A stretch of DNA of 43,791 nt from Flavobacteriales bacterium (GTDB lineage: Bacteria; Bacteroidota; Bacteroidia; Flavobacteriales; Flavobacteriaceae). Positions 22,701 to 31,223 of this stretch are shown here, piece after piece. Position numbers and translations under genes: made by a program. The stretch's first letter is position 1, and each line of letters begins with the position of its first letter. The stretch is from assembly GCA_024641135.1 (NCBI GenBank), contig JAHEDS010000001.1, positions 1-43,791 on the forward strand, written 5' to 3'. A model generated the notes under the pieces. That model ran no database searches. It was not told where the DNA came from and saw only the letters and a program-made list of their open reading frames with translations.

Positions 22701-22927
22701 CAGATTATCTTGCACTTAATAATGTAATGATAGGATATACCCTTCCTTCAAAATTCTTAGCTAACACTGGTCTTAGTTTAGTAAATATCTGGGCATCTGG
22801 TGATAATCTTTTTGTTAAAACTGCAAGAGCTGGGTTTAATCCACAAACTAGTGAAACTGGAAGTTCAGGGCGTGCATTATATGCCCCATTAACAACTTTT
22901 ACTTTAGGTGTTAGAGTTAAATTTTAA
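19709..22927 (+). CDS. SusC/RagA family TonB-linked outer membrane protein (pair 1)
   Basis: Signal peptide MKTKFSGILTLLLAFVVQLTFAQ; carboxypeptidase-D-regulatory-like domain (GIPLPGVSVVIKGTTKGTQSDFDGKYSI); TonB plug (LYVVDGVPFGG ... ATAIYGARGSNGVILITTK); 1072 aa. Confidence 0.96.
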   Translation: MKTKFSGILTLLLAFVVQLTFAQEKTISGTITDDAGIPLPGVSVVIKGTTKGTQSDFDGKYSITSQTGDVLMFRYLGMQSQDLTVGASTTMDVMMLTDIAALDEVLVVGYGTATKQSFAGTAKTVGSELLEIKNVSNVSQALAGEVAGVTVINTSGQPGTTSTIRIRGYGSVNGNRDPLYVVDGVPFGGSINSINPSDIKSTTVLKDATATAIYGARGSNGVILITTKGGAATEDYIEIDVKSGINAQIIPRYDVVTSPEEYIGYVWEGLYNRGAIDGVNPVDYANNTLFTDAYVNPGYNLWNVADASELIDPVTHTVRSGVTRRYTPELYKDYAFDSAFRNEGNLRMGGGDEKTKYYASFGYLNDDGYVIRTSYDRYTTRLNVNSNVKEWLNVGANIGYAYSASANNGQTNGSENLTEFSDKMAPIFPVFLRDANYNLVPDPIFGGYRYDYGAVSGKPRPNANNLNPIASTLFDDVASKRHELNGNFSMNIKFNDNLTLEGRYGLQYSNDRYKSYTNPFYGTAVGDGGNLFARDAERLSQNFLQLLRYKNQFGDHSLEVLAAHESTEYTYSEDSQYKGLVIVDGLLELDNFVNPLGPPSGYSEGFSIESYFGQVNYDFGDKYYLTGSVRRDGSSRFINEKWGTFYSVGGAWVMSNESFLKGSNLFTFLKLKASYGVTGDQAGVGYYSGYDTYNSSFLNGISISPRSNGNPDLTWEESKMFQTGVEFGLGNFIDGSVDYYVKKTDNLIFDRRVGPSQGIAIITVNDGQLQNQGIEFDLTGHLFNTPNFKLDLTVNGEIINNEITTMPLEPSTGLPRIVDTSVSPYGYSKGSSIYDFYTREWAGVDPADGAPMWYQYFNDLNGNGILDSGEDSILSMTNYLDENPDAIVAKQVTKTYASATNKYVGYSAIPDVRGAMRLAGQLGDFNFSTQFTYSIGGWALDNQYGELMSDRFGAAGNNFHKDIANRWMQPGDITNVPLLSDNKIVNGTSGSTRFLTKTDYLALNNVMIGYTLPSKFLANTGLSLVNIWASGDNLFVKTARAGFNPQTSETGSSGRALYAPLTTFTLGVRVKF

Positions 22928-22938
22928 AAAAAAAAATT

Positions 22939-24417
22939 ATGAAAAAATTATTTAAATTAACATTTGTCACAGCTGGTCTGCTATTTGTTTTTAGCTGTGC
23001 TGAGGACTTTTTGGTCAAAGAACCGACTCAGTTTATTACCACAGGTCAAATTGGTGAAGCTGCCTCAAAAAATCCTGATGTAATTGCAGGAACCATGACC
23101 GGTATTTATAAATTAATGGTTGAAACCGGTACTGGCGGAACAACTGGACATGATGACTTTGGACAAAAAGCATATGATGTATTTGCAGATATGCTTTCTA
23201 GTGATATGGCCTTATCTGTTAGTACTTATGGATGGTATAGAGCGAGTATTACTGAATATCAGTGTACACAAGATTATACTTATACAGACAACTATCAAGT
23301 ATGGCGCTACTACTACCGTATCATTCGTTCAGCAAATACGGTAATTGAAGCTTTAGGTGGTAATGATGCTGCTCCTGAATTAGATGAAAACAAATGGATT
23401 TTAGGTCAAGCAAAAGCAATAAGAGCCCATTCATACTTTTATTTAACTCAATATTTCCAAAAAACATATGATCCTGCAGAACTTATTTTACCGTTTTACG
23501 ACGATTTACAAGATCAAAACGGACCAAAAGTAGCTGCTTCAGAAATCTATGATTTTATTGAAAGTGATTTATTGGGTGCTATCGATTTATTAGCAAACTT
23601 TAACAGAAATGATAAAGTGCAAATTAACCAAGATGTTGCTAAAGGTATTTTAGCTTACGTTTATGGCGCCATGGGTAATAATTTGGCCGTTAAAAAATTG
23701 ACGGGGGAAGTTATGGGTAAATACCCAGTTATGGATGAAGCTGAAGTTTTAGGTGGCTTTAATGATGTTAATACGCCTGCATGGATGTGGGGTCTTGATA
23801 TTACTTCAGACACTGAATTAGACTTGGTATCATGGTGGGGTCAAATTGACTATTATTCTTACAGTTATGCTGCTTATGGCGATGCTAAAGCAATTGACTC
23901 TGATTTATATGCTGCAATTCCTGCGAACGATGTAAGAAAAGGTCAGTTTTATACTGGAACAAGTGCTTACCGTCAGTTAATGCCATTAAATAAATTTTAT
24001 GATGCACAACGTGTACCTGCAGGAGCAAGTACCACTGTAACGGCTGATTATGTTTATATGAGAGTTGAAGAAATGTATTTACTTAATGCAGAAGCTTCTG
24101 CAAAAACAGGTGATGAACCTGGGGCGCGTACTTCGCTGAAAGCTGTATTAGATAAACGTCTTGATGACACATCTTATGTAAATGCCCTTACTGGTACTGC
24201 ATTATTAGATGAAATCTATTTACAACAAAGAATTGAATTATGGGGTGAAGGTAAAACTTACTTAAACCTAAAAAGAAATAAACGAAGTACTAAAAGAGGT
24301 GCAAACCATTTATCTTTTGTAGGTGAAGTTATTCAATATAACGATGAGCGTCTTACTTTTGAAATTCCGGAAGCTGAGATTCAAAATAACCCATTCATAA
24401 GTGACCAAAATAACTAA
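22939..24417 (+). CDS. RagB/SusD family nutrient-uptake outer membrane lipoprotein (pair 1)
   Basis: Lipobox LLFVFSCAED; adjacent to SusC; EEMYLLNAEASAKTGD ... LDEIYLQQRIELWGEGKTYLNLKRN typical of SusD. Confidence 0.94.
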   Translation: MKKLFKLTFVTAGLLFVFSCAEDFLVKEPTQFITTGQIGEAASKNPDVIAGTMTGIYKLMVETGTGGTTGHDDFGQKAYDVFADMLSSDMALSVSTYGWYRASITEYQCTQDYTYTDNYQVWRYYYRIIRSANTVIEALGGNDAAPELDENKWILGQAKAIRAHSYFYLTQYFQKTYDPAELILPFYDDLQDQNGPKVAASEIYDFIESDLLGAIDLLANFNRNDKVQINQDVAKGILAYVYGAMGNNLAVKKLTGEVMGKYPVMDEAEVLGGFNDVNTPAWMWGLDITSDTELDLVSWWGQIDYYSYSYAAYGDAKAIDSDLYAAIPANDVRKGQFYTGTSAYRQLMPLNKFYDAQRVPAGASTTVTADYVYMRVEEMYLLNAEASAKTGDEPGARTSLKAVLDKRLDDTSYVNALTGTALLDEIYLQQRIELWGEGKTYLNLKRNKRSTKRGANHLSFVGEVIQYNDERLTFEIPEAEIQNNPFISDQNN

Positions 24418-24430
24418 ATCATTATTTAGT
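24413..24430 (+). other. Stem-loop across the susD1 stop codon
   Basis: ACTAAAT-CATT-ATTTAGT, 7-bp perfect inverted repeat containing the TAA stop (24415-24417). Confidence 0.5.
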
Positions 24431-24462
24431 GTTTATCATTAATTAAACAAAATTTAAATTTT

Positions 24463-25194
24463 ATGAAAAAAATAATATATCTTTTTATAGCATGTTTGTC
24501 CTTCACATTTTTACAAAATTGTGAAGACACTTATGTGCCAGATAGCCCAGCCTATGTAACATTTGCGAAATTCGCTTATTCTACTGGAGTTGATCCTGGA
24601 GCATCAACGAGTTACGATATTAAGGTTTTTACCGCTGATGTAACTGGAGCTGATCGTTCTTTTGATTTAACTGTAGATGGTTCAGGAGCTGCTTCTGGAT
24701 CTTATACAGTACCAGCCTCTGTTACAATTCCTGCTGGATCAAACGAGGCAACTTTCACTGTAGCATTATCAGATACCAACTTAGGAATAGGGGTTAACAA
24801 AATTTTAATAAGTTTTGACCATGCAGATGGCTATTCTAATAGTAAAGCGACTACTCTTAGTTATATTCAAAATTGTACTGAAATAACAGGAACTTTAGAT
24901 TTCAACTTCGATTATTATTCTAGTGAGACTGGTTGGTATATCACGGATGCATTAGATGGTGTTGTAGTTGAAAAAGCAGAAGGATCTTACGCTGATGGAC
25001 AATGGACAGCCTCAGAATCAATAACTCTTTGTGCTGGAAGAGATTACACACTTCATGTTACAGATTACTATAGTGATGGAATGAACGATGGAACTAACCT
25101 AGGTGATTATACATTAACAATTGGTGGTGTTGTAAAAGTTACAGGAGGTGGTAATTTTGGAGCAATAGAATCTACTGCTTTTGACACAAATTAA
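24463..25194 (+). CDS. Surface lipoprotein in SusE/SGBP position; Calx-beta-like N-terminal half
   Basis: Lipobox-like TFLQNC; VTIPAGSNEATFTVALSDTNLG; ITLCAGRDYTLHVTDYYSDGMNDG C-terminal half; directly downstream of SusD. Confidence 0.6.
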   Translation: MKKIIYLFIACLSFTFLQNCEDTYVPDSPAYVTFAKFAYSTGVDPGASTSYDIKVFTADVTGADRSFDLTVDGSGAASGSYTVPASVTIPAGSNEATFTVALSDTNLGIGVNKILISFDHADGYSNSKATTLSYIQNCTEITGTLDFNFDYYSSETGWYITDALDGVVVEKAEGSYADGQWTASESITLCAGRDYTLHVTDYYSDGMNDGTNLGDYTLTIGGVVKVTGGGNFGAIESTAFDTN

Positions 25195-25211
25195 AAACTG
25201 ATTTAATTTTT

Positions 25212-25248
25212 AAAAAAAAAGATTGCCAAATTGGCAATCTTTTTTTTT
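25212..25248. terminator. Strong Rho-independent terminator
   Basis: GATTGCC (25221-25227) AAATT GGCAATC (25233-25239) with flanking A-run and T-run; ends the first SusCD unit. Confidence 0.9.
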
Positions 25249-25489
25249 ATCCTAGATTATAAATTTAACTTCCAATAAATCCAATAATTAATCAACTTAA
25301 AGGATATTTTGAATATTTCTAAAAAAGATAATTCAATTATTTTATCTGTTTAACTAAAACTCAAAATATTCTCTAAAAAACGTTCAAAATTTCAATATAT
25401 TCATAAAAAGACCTTCTTTTTAGCAAGAAAAAAAGCCGAATTATAAATAATAATCACATTGAACAAAAAATTTAACCTTATTTAATTGC

Positions 25490-25532
25490 TTAATTAACTT
25501 TTTATTAAGATTTTTACACCGACTAATTCAAA
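25490..25532 (+). repeat. 43-nt upstream element (copy 2; see 19656-19698)
   Basis: ttaattaactttttattaAgatttttacaCCgactaattcaaa just upstream of the second susC. Confidence 0.85.
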
Positions 25533-25543
25533 TAAATCATAAA

Positions 25544-28500
25544 ATGAAAACAAAGTTTAGTGGAATTCTAACGCTATTACTAGCGTTTGTTGTGCAACTA
25601 ACGTTCGCACAAGAAAAAACAATATCAGGTGTTGTATCGGATAATTCCGGTCTTCCTATTCCTGGTGTTAACATCCTTGTACAAGGAACTACAAACGGAA
25701 CTCAATCTGATTTTGATGGAAAATACTCTATCAATGCAAAATCAGGAGACGTTTTAGTTTTTTCGTATTTAGGATTAAAATCCCAGCAGGTTACTGTTGG
25801 TGCCTCAAATACAGTTAGTGTAACCATGCTGGAAGATGCAGCCGTATTAGACGAAGTGGTTGTAACTGCATTAGGTATTAAAAGAGAAAAGAAAAGTTTA
25901 GGTTACGCAACACAAGAAGTTAAAGGTGATGCGGTAGCGGCTGTAAAAAGTCAAAACTTTGTTAACTCTTTATCTGGTAAAGTTGCCGGTTTAGACATTA
26001 AAACTTCTGGAAACCTTGGTGGTTCTACCAACGTGGTTATTAGAGGTAATAACTCTATTGCAGGTAATAACCAAGCTTTATTCGTTGTTGATGGTATTCC
26101 TGTTGATAACAGTAACAGTAACTCAGGTGGCCAAAAAACTGGTCGTGGTGGTTATGATTATGGTAACGCTGCATCAGACATTAACCCAGACGACATTGAA
26201 TCTATTAACGTGTTAAAAGGAGCTGCTGCAACAGCACTTTACGGTTCAAGAGCTTCAAATGGTGTTGTAATGATTACAACTAAAAAAGGTACAACTCAAA
26301 AAGGAATTGGTGTAACTGTAAATTCTAGTATTACTATGGGTAATGCTGACAAAGAAACATTAGTAAAATACCAAAACAAATATGGTGCTGGTTACGGTCC
26401 TTATTATGATGGTCCTGGTGGATACTTTGGATTATATGATGTTGATGGAGATGGAGTTGATGATTTAACAACTGTTTTTACTGAAGATGCTTCTTATGGT
26501 GCTGCTTTTGATGAAAACTTATTGGTGTATCAATGGACTTCTATTTATCCAAATTTAGATGGTTACAAAGTAGCAACTCCATGGGTAGCTGGTAAAAATG
26601 ATCCTAATTATGTTTGGGGTACTAGTGTAACTGCTGTTAACTCTGTATCTTTAGATGGTGGAACTGATAAAAGTTCTTTCAGATTAGGTGTTACCAATTT
26701 AAACCAAACAGGTAACTTACCAAACAGTATTCTTAAAAGAAATACGGTTTCTTTCAATGGATCTCACAATTTATCTGATAAATTAACTGCTTCTACTTAT
26801 TTTAACTATGTTAAAACAGATGGTAAAGGTAGAAATGGTACTGGTTATGATTCAAATAACTCAATGCAACAATTCAGACAATGGTTCCAAATGAACGTTG
26901 ACTTAAAAGAGCAAAAAGATGCTTATTTCGCAACAAGAGATAACACAACTTGGAATGCTTACGCATGGGATGATACTGCTCCTATATATTCAGATAACCC
27001 TTACTGGACATACTACGAAAATTACCAAACAGATACAAGAAGCAGATTCTTTGGAAACTTCGCATTAGACCTTGAACTAAATGATTGGTTAAATGCCATG
27101 GCTAGATTCTCTTTTGATACTTATGCCGAATTACAAGAAGAAAGAACAAATGTTGGAAGTTCTAACGTATCTTCTTATTCAAGATTCAATAATAATGTTT
27201 CTGAGTATAACTATGACTTTATGTTAAACTTCAATAAAGATTTAACAGATAAATTAAACTTAGAAGGTAACATAGGATTAAACTTAAGAAGAAACGTAAA
27301 CAACAGTATATTTGCTGCAACAAACGGAGGTTTAAACTTAAAAGGGTTATATGCACTTTCAAATAGTGTAAATCCTATTAACGCTCCAGGTGAATATGAT
27401 GCAACAAGTATGGTGGATGGTGAATATATCAGAGCTAGTTTAGGTTATGATAATTTCGCATATATAGAAGGATCTTTCAGATCTGACCGTTCTTCAACTT
27501 TACCTAAAGCTGATAACAGATACAACTATTTCTCAGTTTCTGGAAGTTTAATTTTTTCTCAATTAATTGAGGCAGATTGGTTAACTTTTGGTAAACTTAG
27601 AGCTAACTACGCTGAAGTTGGTAGTGATACAAATCCTTACAGAGTATTCAATACGTTCGGAATTGGTACACCTTTCAATGGAAATGGTATCGCTTCTAAC
27701 CCTGGTGCTCAGGCTAACTTAAATCTTTTACCAGAAAGACAAGAAAGTTATGAAGTTGGTTTAGAAATGGCTTTCTTAGACAGAAGAGTAAGTTTTGATA
27801 TTTCTTACTATAATAATCAAAACATTAATCAAATTACAAGTATCCCATTATCAACTGCAACTGGATATACTTCAGCTGTGTTAAATGCTGGTACTATTGA
27901 AAATAAAGGTGTTGAAATTCAATTGAATGTAACTCCTATAAAATCTGCTGATTTCCAATGGGATATCACTGCAAACTGGGCTCAAAACAAAAGTTTAGTA
28001 GTTGAGTTATTAAATGGTATTGATAATTTACAATTAGGAGCTTTCCAAGGTGGTATTTCTATTAATGCGACTCCAGGTGAGCCTTATGGAACTATTAGAG
28101 GATCTGATTTTATTTATGCAGATAATGGTGGACGTATTGTTAACCAAACTGGTTCAGCAAGTAGAATTGGTACTTACCAAAGAACTGGTGATAGCAACCA
28201 TGTAATTGGTGATATTAACCCAGATTGGAAAGCGGGTGTTTTCAACACATTTAAATATAAAAACCTTAGTTTAGGATTCTTAATTGACATCCAAAAAGGT
28301 GGAAACGTTTTCTCTTTAGATACTTGGTATGGTTATGCAACAGGTATGTATGACTGGTCAGCTAAAGATAACGAATTAGGTAACCCTATGAGAGATCCAG
28401 TTACTGGTACTCCAGGAAACTATGGTGCTGATACTGGTGGTTTAATCATTGATGGTGTTGCTCCTGACGGAACTAAGAATGAAGTAAGAGGTAACTTTAA

Positions 28501-28801
28501 CATTTATGCAAACCCTTACGGTTATGCACGTGCTCCTAACGCGTTACACGTTTATGATGCTGGTTACGTTAAATTACGTGAAGCTAACTTAACTTATAAC
28601 TTCGACCAAAAATTCATTGATAAAACACCATTTACTGCGGCTTCAATATCAATTATTGGAAGAAACTTATGGATAATAGACAAGTCTACTCCATATTCAG
28701 ATCCTGAAGCAGGTTTAAGTTCTGGTAACATTCAAGGATACCAATCTGGAGCTTATCCTTCTATAAAAGAATTAGGAGCAAGTATTAAATTACAGTTTTA
28801 A
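25544..28801 (+). CDS. SusC/RagA family TonB-linked outer membrane protein (pair 2)
   Basis: Same signal peptide as pair 1; GLPIPGVNILVQGTTNGTQSDFDGKYSI; ALFVVDGIPVDN ... ATALYGSRASNGVVMITTKKG; 1085 aa. Confidence 0.96.
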   Translation: MKTKFSGILTLLLAFVVQLTFAQEKTISGVVSDNSGLPIPGVNILVQGTTNGTQSDFDGKYSINAKSGDVLVFSYLGLKSQQVTVGASNTVSVTMLEDAAVLDEVVVTALGIKREKKSLGYATQEVKGDAVAAVKSQNFVNSLSGKVAGLDIKTSGNLGGSTNVVIRGNNSIAGNNQALFVVDGIPVDNSNSNSGGQKTGRGGYDYGNAASDINPDDIESINVLKGAAATALYGSRASNGVVMITTKKGTTQKGIGVTVNSSITMGNADKETLVKYQNKYGAGYGPYYDGPGGYFGLYDVDGDGVDDLTTVFTEDASYGAAFDENLLVYQWTSIYPNLDGYKVATPWVAGKNDPNYVWGTSVTAVNSVSLDGGTDKSSFRLGVTNLNQTGNLPNSILKRNTVSFNGSHNLSDKLTASTYFNYVKTDGKGRNGTGYDSNNSMQQFRQWFQMNVDLKEQKDAYFATRDNTTWNAYAWDDTAPIYSDNPYWTYYENYQTDTRSRFFGNFALDLELNDWLNAMARFSFDTYAELQEERTNVGSSNVSSYSRFNNNVSEYNYDFMLNFNKDLTDKLNLEGNIGLNLRRNVNNSIFAATNGGLNLKGLYALSNSVNPINAPGEYDATSMVDGEYIRASLGYDNFAYIEGSFRSDRSSTLPKADNRYNYFSVSGSLIFSQLIEADWLTFGKLRANYAEVGSDTNPYRVFNTFGIGTPFNGNGIASNPGAQANLNLLPERQESYEVGLEMAFLDRRVSFDISYYNNQNINQITSIPLSTATGYTSAVLNAGTIENKGVEIQLNVTPIKSADFQWDITANWAQNKSLVVELLNGIDNLQLGAFQGGISINATPGEPYGTIRGSDFIYADNGGRIVNQTGSASRIGTYQRTGDSNHVIGDINPDWKAGVFNTFKYKNLSLGFLIDIQKGGNVFSLDTWYGYATGMYDWSAKDNELGNPMRDPVTGTPGNYGADTGGLIIDGVAPDGTKNEVRGNFNIYANPYGYARAPNALHVYDAGYVKLREANLTYNFDQKFIDKTPFTAASISIIGRNLWIIDKSTPYSDPEAGLSSGNIQGYQSGAYPSIKELGASIKLQF

Positions 28802-28813
28802 AAAAAATAAATT

Positions 28814-30265
28814 ATGAAAAAAATATTATTAACCGTACTATCTCTAATTGCATTAGTGTCATGTCAATCAGACGACGCTTATGAAAATTTAAACAGAGAT
28901 CCGAAAAATCCAACTCAGGTTGATGCGAGTTTTTTATTCAACTCAGCAACCAAGAGTTTGTATGATCAAATGACGAGTACTAATGTTAACACTAATATTT
29001 ATAGAATGTTAGGACAACATTGGACTGAAACTACGTATGTTGATGAAGCTAATTACGATTTCAACAACAGAAACATTCCTGCTAATCACTGGTCAGAAAT
29101 GTACAGAGACGTATTATTAGATTTAACTACAGCTAAAGAAATAGTAAGTGCTGTTCCAGAATTAACTCAAGCTGAAAAAGATTCTAGATCTGCTCAAATT
29201 GAAGTATTAATGGTATACACATGGGCTCAATTAGTGGAAACTTTTGGAGACATTCCTTATTCTCAAGCTTTAAATGCAAGTGAATATGTATTACCAGCTT
29301 ATGATGACGCCGGTATTATCTATCTTGATCTTTTAGACCGTTTAACTGCTGCTATTCCAGATTTAACTGGTTCAGGTTTTGGTTCAGCTGATCCAATCTA
29401 TGGTGGTGACGCTGCAGCTTGGAAGAAATTTGGTAACTCCTTATTGCTAAGAATGGGATTAAGAGTTATTGATGCTAATGGATTTACAGTTAGAGCTACG
29501 GCTGCTATTAATACCGCTATCACTGGAGGTGTTTTCACTTCTAATGCTGACAATGCTGCTTTACATTACGCTGGATCAACACCTAACACAAACCCTGTTT
29601 GGGTTGACTTAGTACAATCAGGTCGTGCAGATTTCGTTGCTGCTAATACCTTAGTAGATTTTATGAATAATTTAAGCGATCCTAGACGCGCTGATTATTT
29701 TGACCAAAATTTAGGTCCTGACACTTATGATGGTGGTCCTTATGGAGATAACAATAGTTTTGGCGCATATTCTCATGTAAGAGGTTATGATGATGGTACT
29801 GCAATGCACGATCCAACTAATCCAGCCTGCTTAATAGATTTTGCTGAAGTATGTTTTTATAGAGCAGACGTAGCTGAAAGATCAATTGTTGGAACGCCTG
29901 CTACTGCTGGTGCATTCTATACTGCTGGAATTACAGCTTCTTTTGACTATTGGGGTTCAACAGGATTGGTTGCTTATTTAGCTAATCCAGACGTAGCATA
30001 TGCAACGGCTCCTGGTACTTGGAAAGAAAAAATTGGTAATCAATTATGGTTAGCTATGTATAACAGAGGTTTTGAAGCTTGGACTTCTTGGAGAGTTTAT
30101 GATACTCCAACATTCAACTTACCTGCTGTTAGTGGTAAACCAGTTCCTACTAGATATACGTATCCAATTAGTGAACAAAACTTAAATGAAGCAAACTGGA
30201 CTGCTGCATCAACTGCTATTGGTGGTGATGAGCAAACAACCAAATTGTTTTTTGATGTAAACTAA
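28814..30265 (+). CDS. SusD/RagB family outer membrane lipoprotein, SusD-like_2 type (pair 2)
   Basis: Lipobox LIALVSCQSD; YENLNRDPKNPTQVDASFLFNSATKSL typical of the SusD-like_2 subfamily. Confidence 0.9.
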   Translation: MKKILLTVLSLIALVSCQSDDAYENLNRDPKNPTQVDASFLFNSATKSLYDQMTSTNVNTNIYRMLGQHWTETTYVDEANYDFNNRNIPANHWSEMYRDVLLDLTTAKEIVSAVPELTQAEKDSRSAQIEVLMVYTWAQLVETFGDIPYSQALNASEYVLPAYDDAGIIYLDLLDRLTAAIPDLTGSGFGSADPIYGGDAAAWKKFGNSLLLRMGLRVIDANGFTVRATAAINTAITGGVFTSNADNAALHYAGSTPNTNPVWVDLVQSGRADFVAANTLVDFMNNLSDPRRADYFDQNLGPDTYDGGPYGDNNSFGAYSHVRGYDDGTAMHDPTNPACLIDFAEVCFYRADVAERSIVGTPATAGAFYTAGITASFDYWGSTGLVAYLANPDVAYATAPGTWKEKIGNQLWLAMYNRGFEAWTSWRVYDTPTFNLPAVSGKPVPTRYTYPISEQNLNEANWTAASTAIGGDEQTTKLFFDVN

Positions 30266-30283
30266 TTTTTATATCATATATAT

Positions 30284-30317
30284 TAAAAAGGGTGTTTTTA
30301 TAAAACACCCTTTTTTT
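30284..30317. terminator. Strong Rho-independent terminator
   Basis: AAAAAGGGTGTTTT-TAT-AAAACACCCTTTTT followed by T-run, after susD2. Confidence 0.9.
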
Positions 30318-30376
30318 ATGCCTTGTAACAAAGAATAAAATAAATCGTCTAAAAAATAATACTACCTTTAATATAA

Positions 30377-31222
30377 ATGATGATAAAAATGAATAAGATT
30401 GAAACTTACATTATATTTATTTTAATTTTCATACTTAATTCGAGCTGCAATAATCCTAACCCCAATTTTGTTGATGGGTTAAATAACAATGGTGAAGAGA
30501 CTGAAAATTCACCCAGAACTGCAGATGACGTTAGAACTGATTTTCAGAATTTTGATTTTACACCAGGAATCAATGATGTATCACTCGAATCTACAACCGA
30601 AGGCCTATTCTGGGATTTTAGAATTATTGTTCCGGAAGATGCGACCAATCAAAATAAAAAACCTTTAATTTTTAATTTACATGGAGGGGCGCAGAATATT
30701 TCTCCTAATTCACATAAATCGACCGATTGTTTAATTACTCCAGGATTAGACGGTATAGTCGATGCGTTTATTATTAGCCCTAACAGTCAAGGTAAACTTT
30801 GGTATGACCAATTTAATCAAATACAGATTTTAGCGCTGTTTGATTTAGCTACTAACTATTTACCAATAGATTTGAACAAAACAGCTATAACTGGTTACAG
30901 TGATGGCGGAAATGGCTCTTGGTTTTATGCACAATACTTTTCAAGTATGTTCTCAGCAGCTATTCCTATGGCTACATCTTATAATACCGCCAAAAGCAAT
31001 GGGAACATTGAAAAAATCTTAATTCCGCTATATGTTATTCATGGACAAGATGATTTGTTATTCCCTGTAGTAACAACTCAAGGCTTTGTAGACGAATCAA
31101 TTGCTGCCGGCTCTGATATACAATTTATTATTGCACCTGGATTAGATCATTATCAAGTTTGTGACTACACTCCTTATTTACGTGAGGCTGCCCAATGGTT
31201 AGTAAGCTATGTTTGGAATTAA
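30377..31222 (+). CDS. Secreted alpha/beta-hydrolase lipoprotein (esterase/PHB-depolymerase-like)
   Basis: Lipobox-like ILNSSC; LIFNLHGG oxyanion region; nucleophile elbow G-Y-S-D-G; YVIHGQDD; catalytic-His-like GLDHYQ. Confidence 0.75.
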   Translation: MMIKMNKIETYIIFILIFILNSSCNNPNPNFVDGLNNNGEETENSPRTADDVRTDFQNFDFTPGINDVSLESTTEGLFWDFRIIVPEDATNQNKKPLIFNLHGGAQNISPNSHKSTDCLITPGLDGIVDAFIISPNSQGKLWYDQFNQIQILALFDLATNYLPIDLNKTAITGYSDGGNGSWFYAQYFSSMFSAAIPMATSYNTAKSNGNIEKILIPLYVIHGQDDLLFPVVTTQGFVDESIAAGSDIQFIIAPGLDHYQVCDYTPYLREAAQWLVSYVWN

Positions 31223-31223
31223 A

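Noticed and set aside
17870-31222. Possible mobile element carrying the envelope/SusCD genes between the ribosomal cluster and rlmB
   Set aside because: No transposase, integrase, tRNA end, terminal repeats or target duplication seen; composition looks like the rest.
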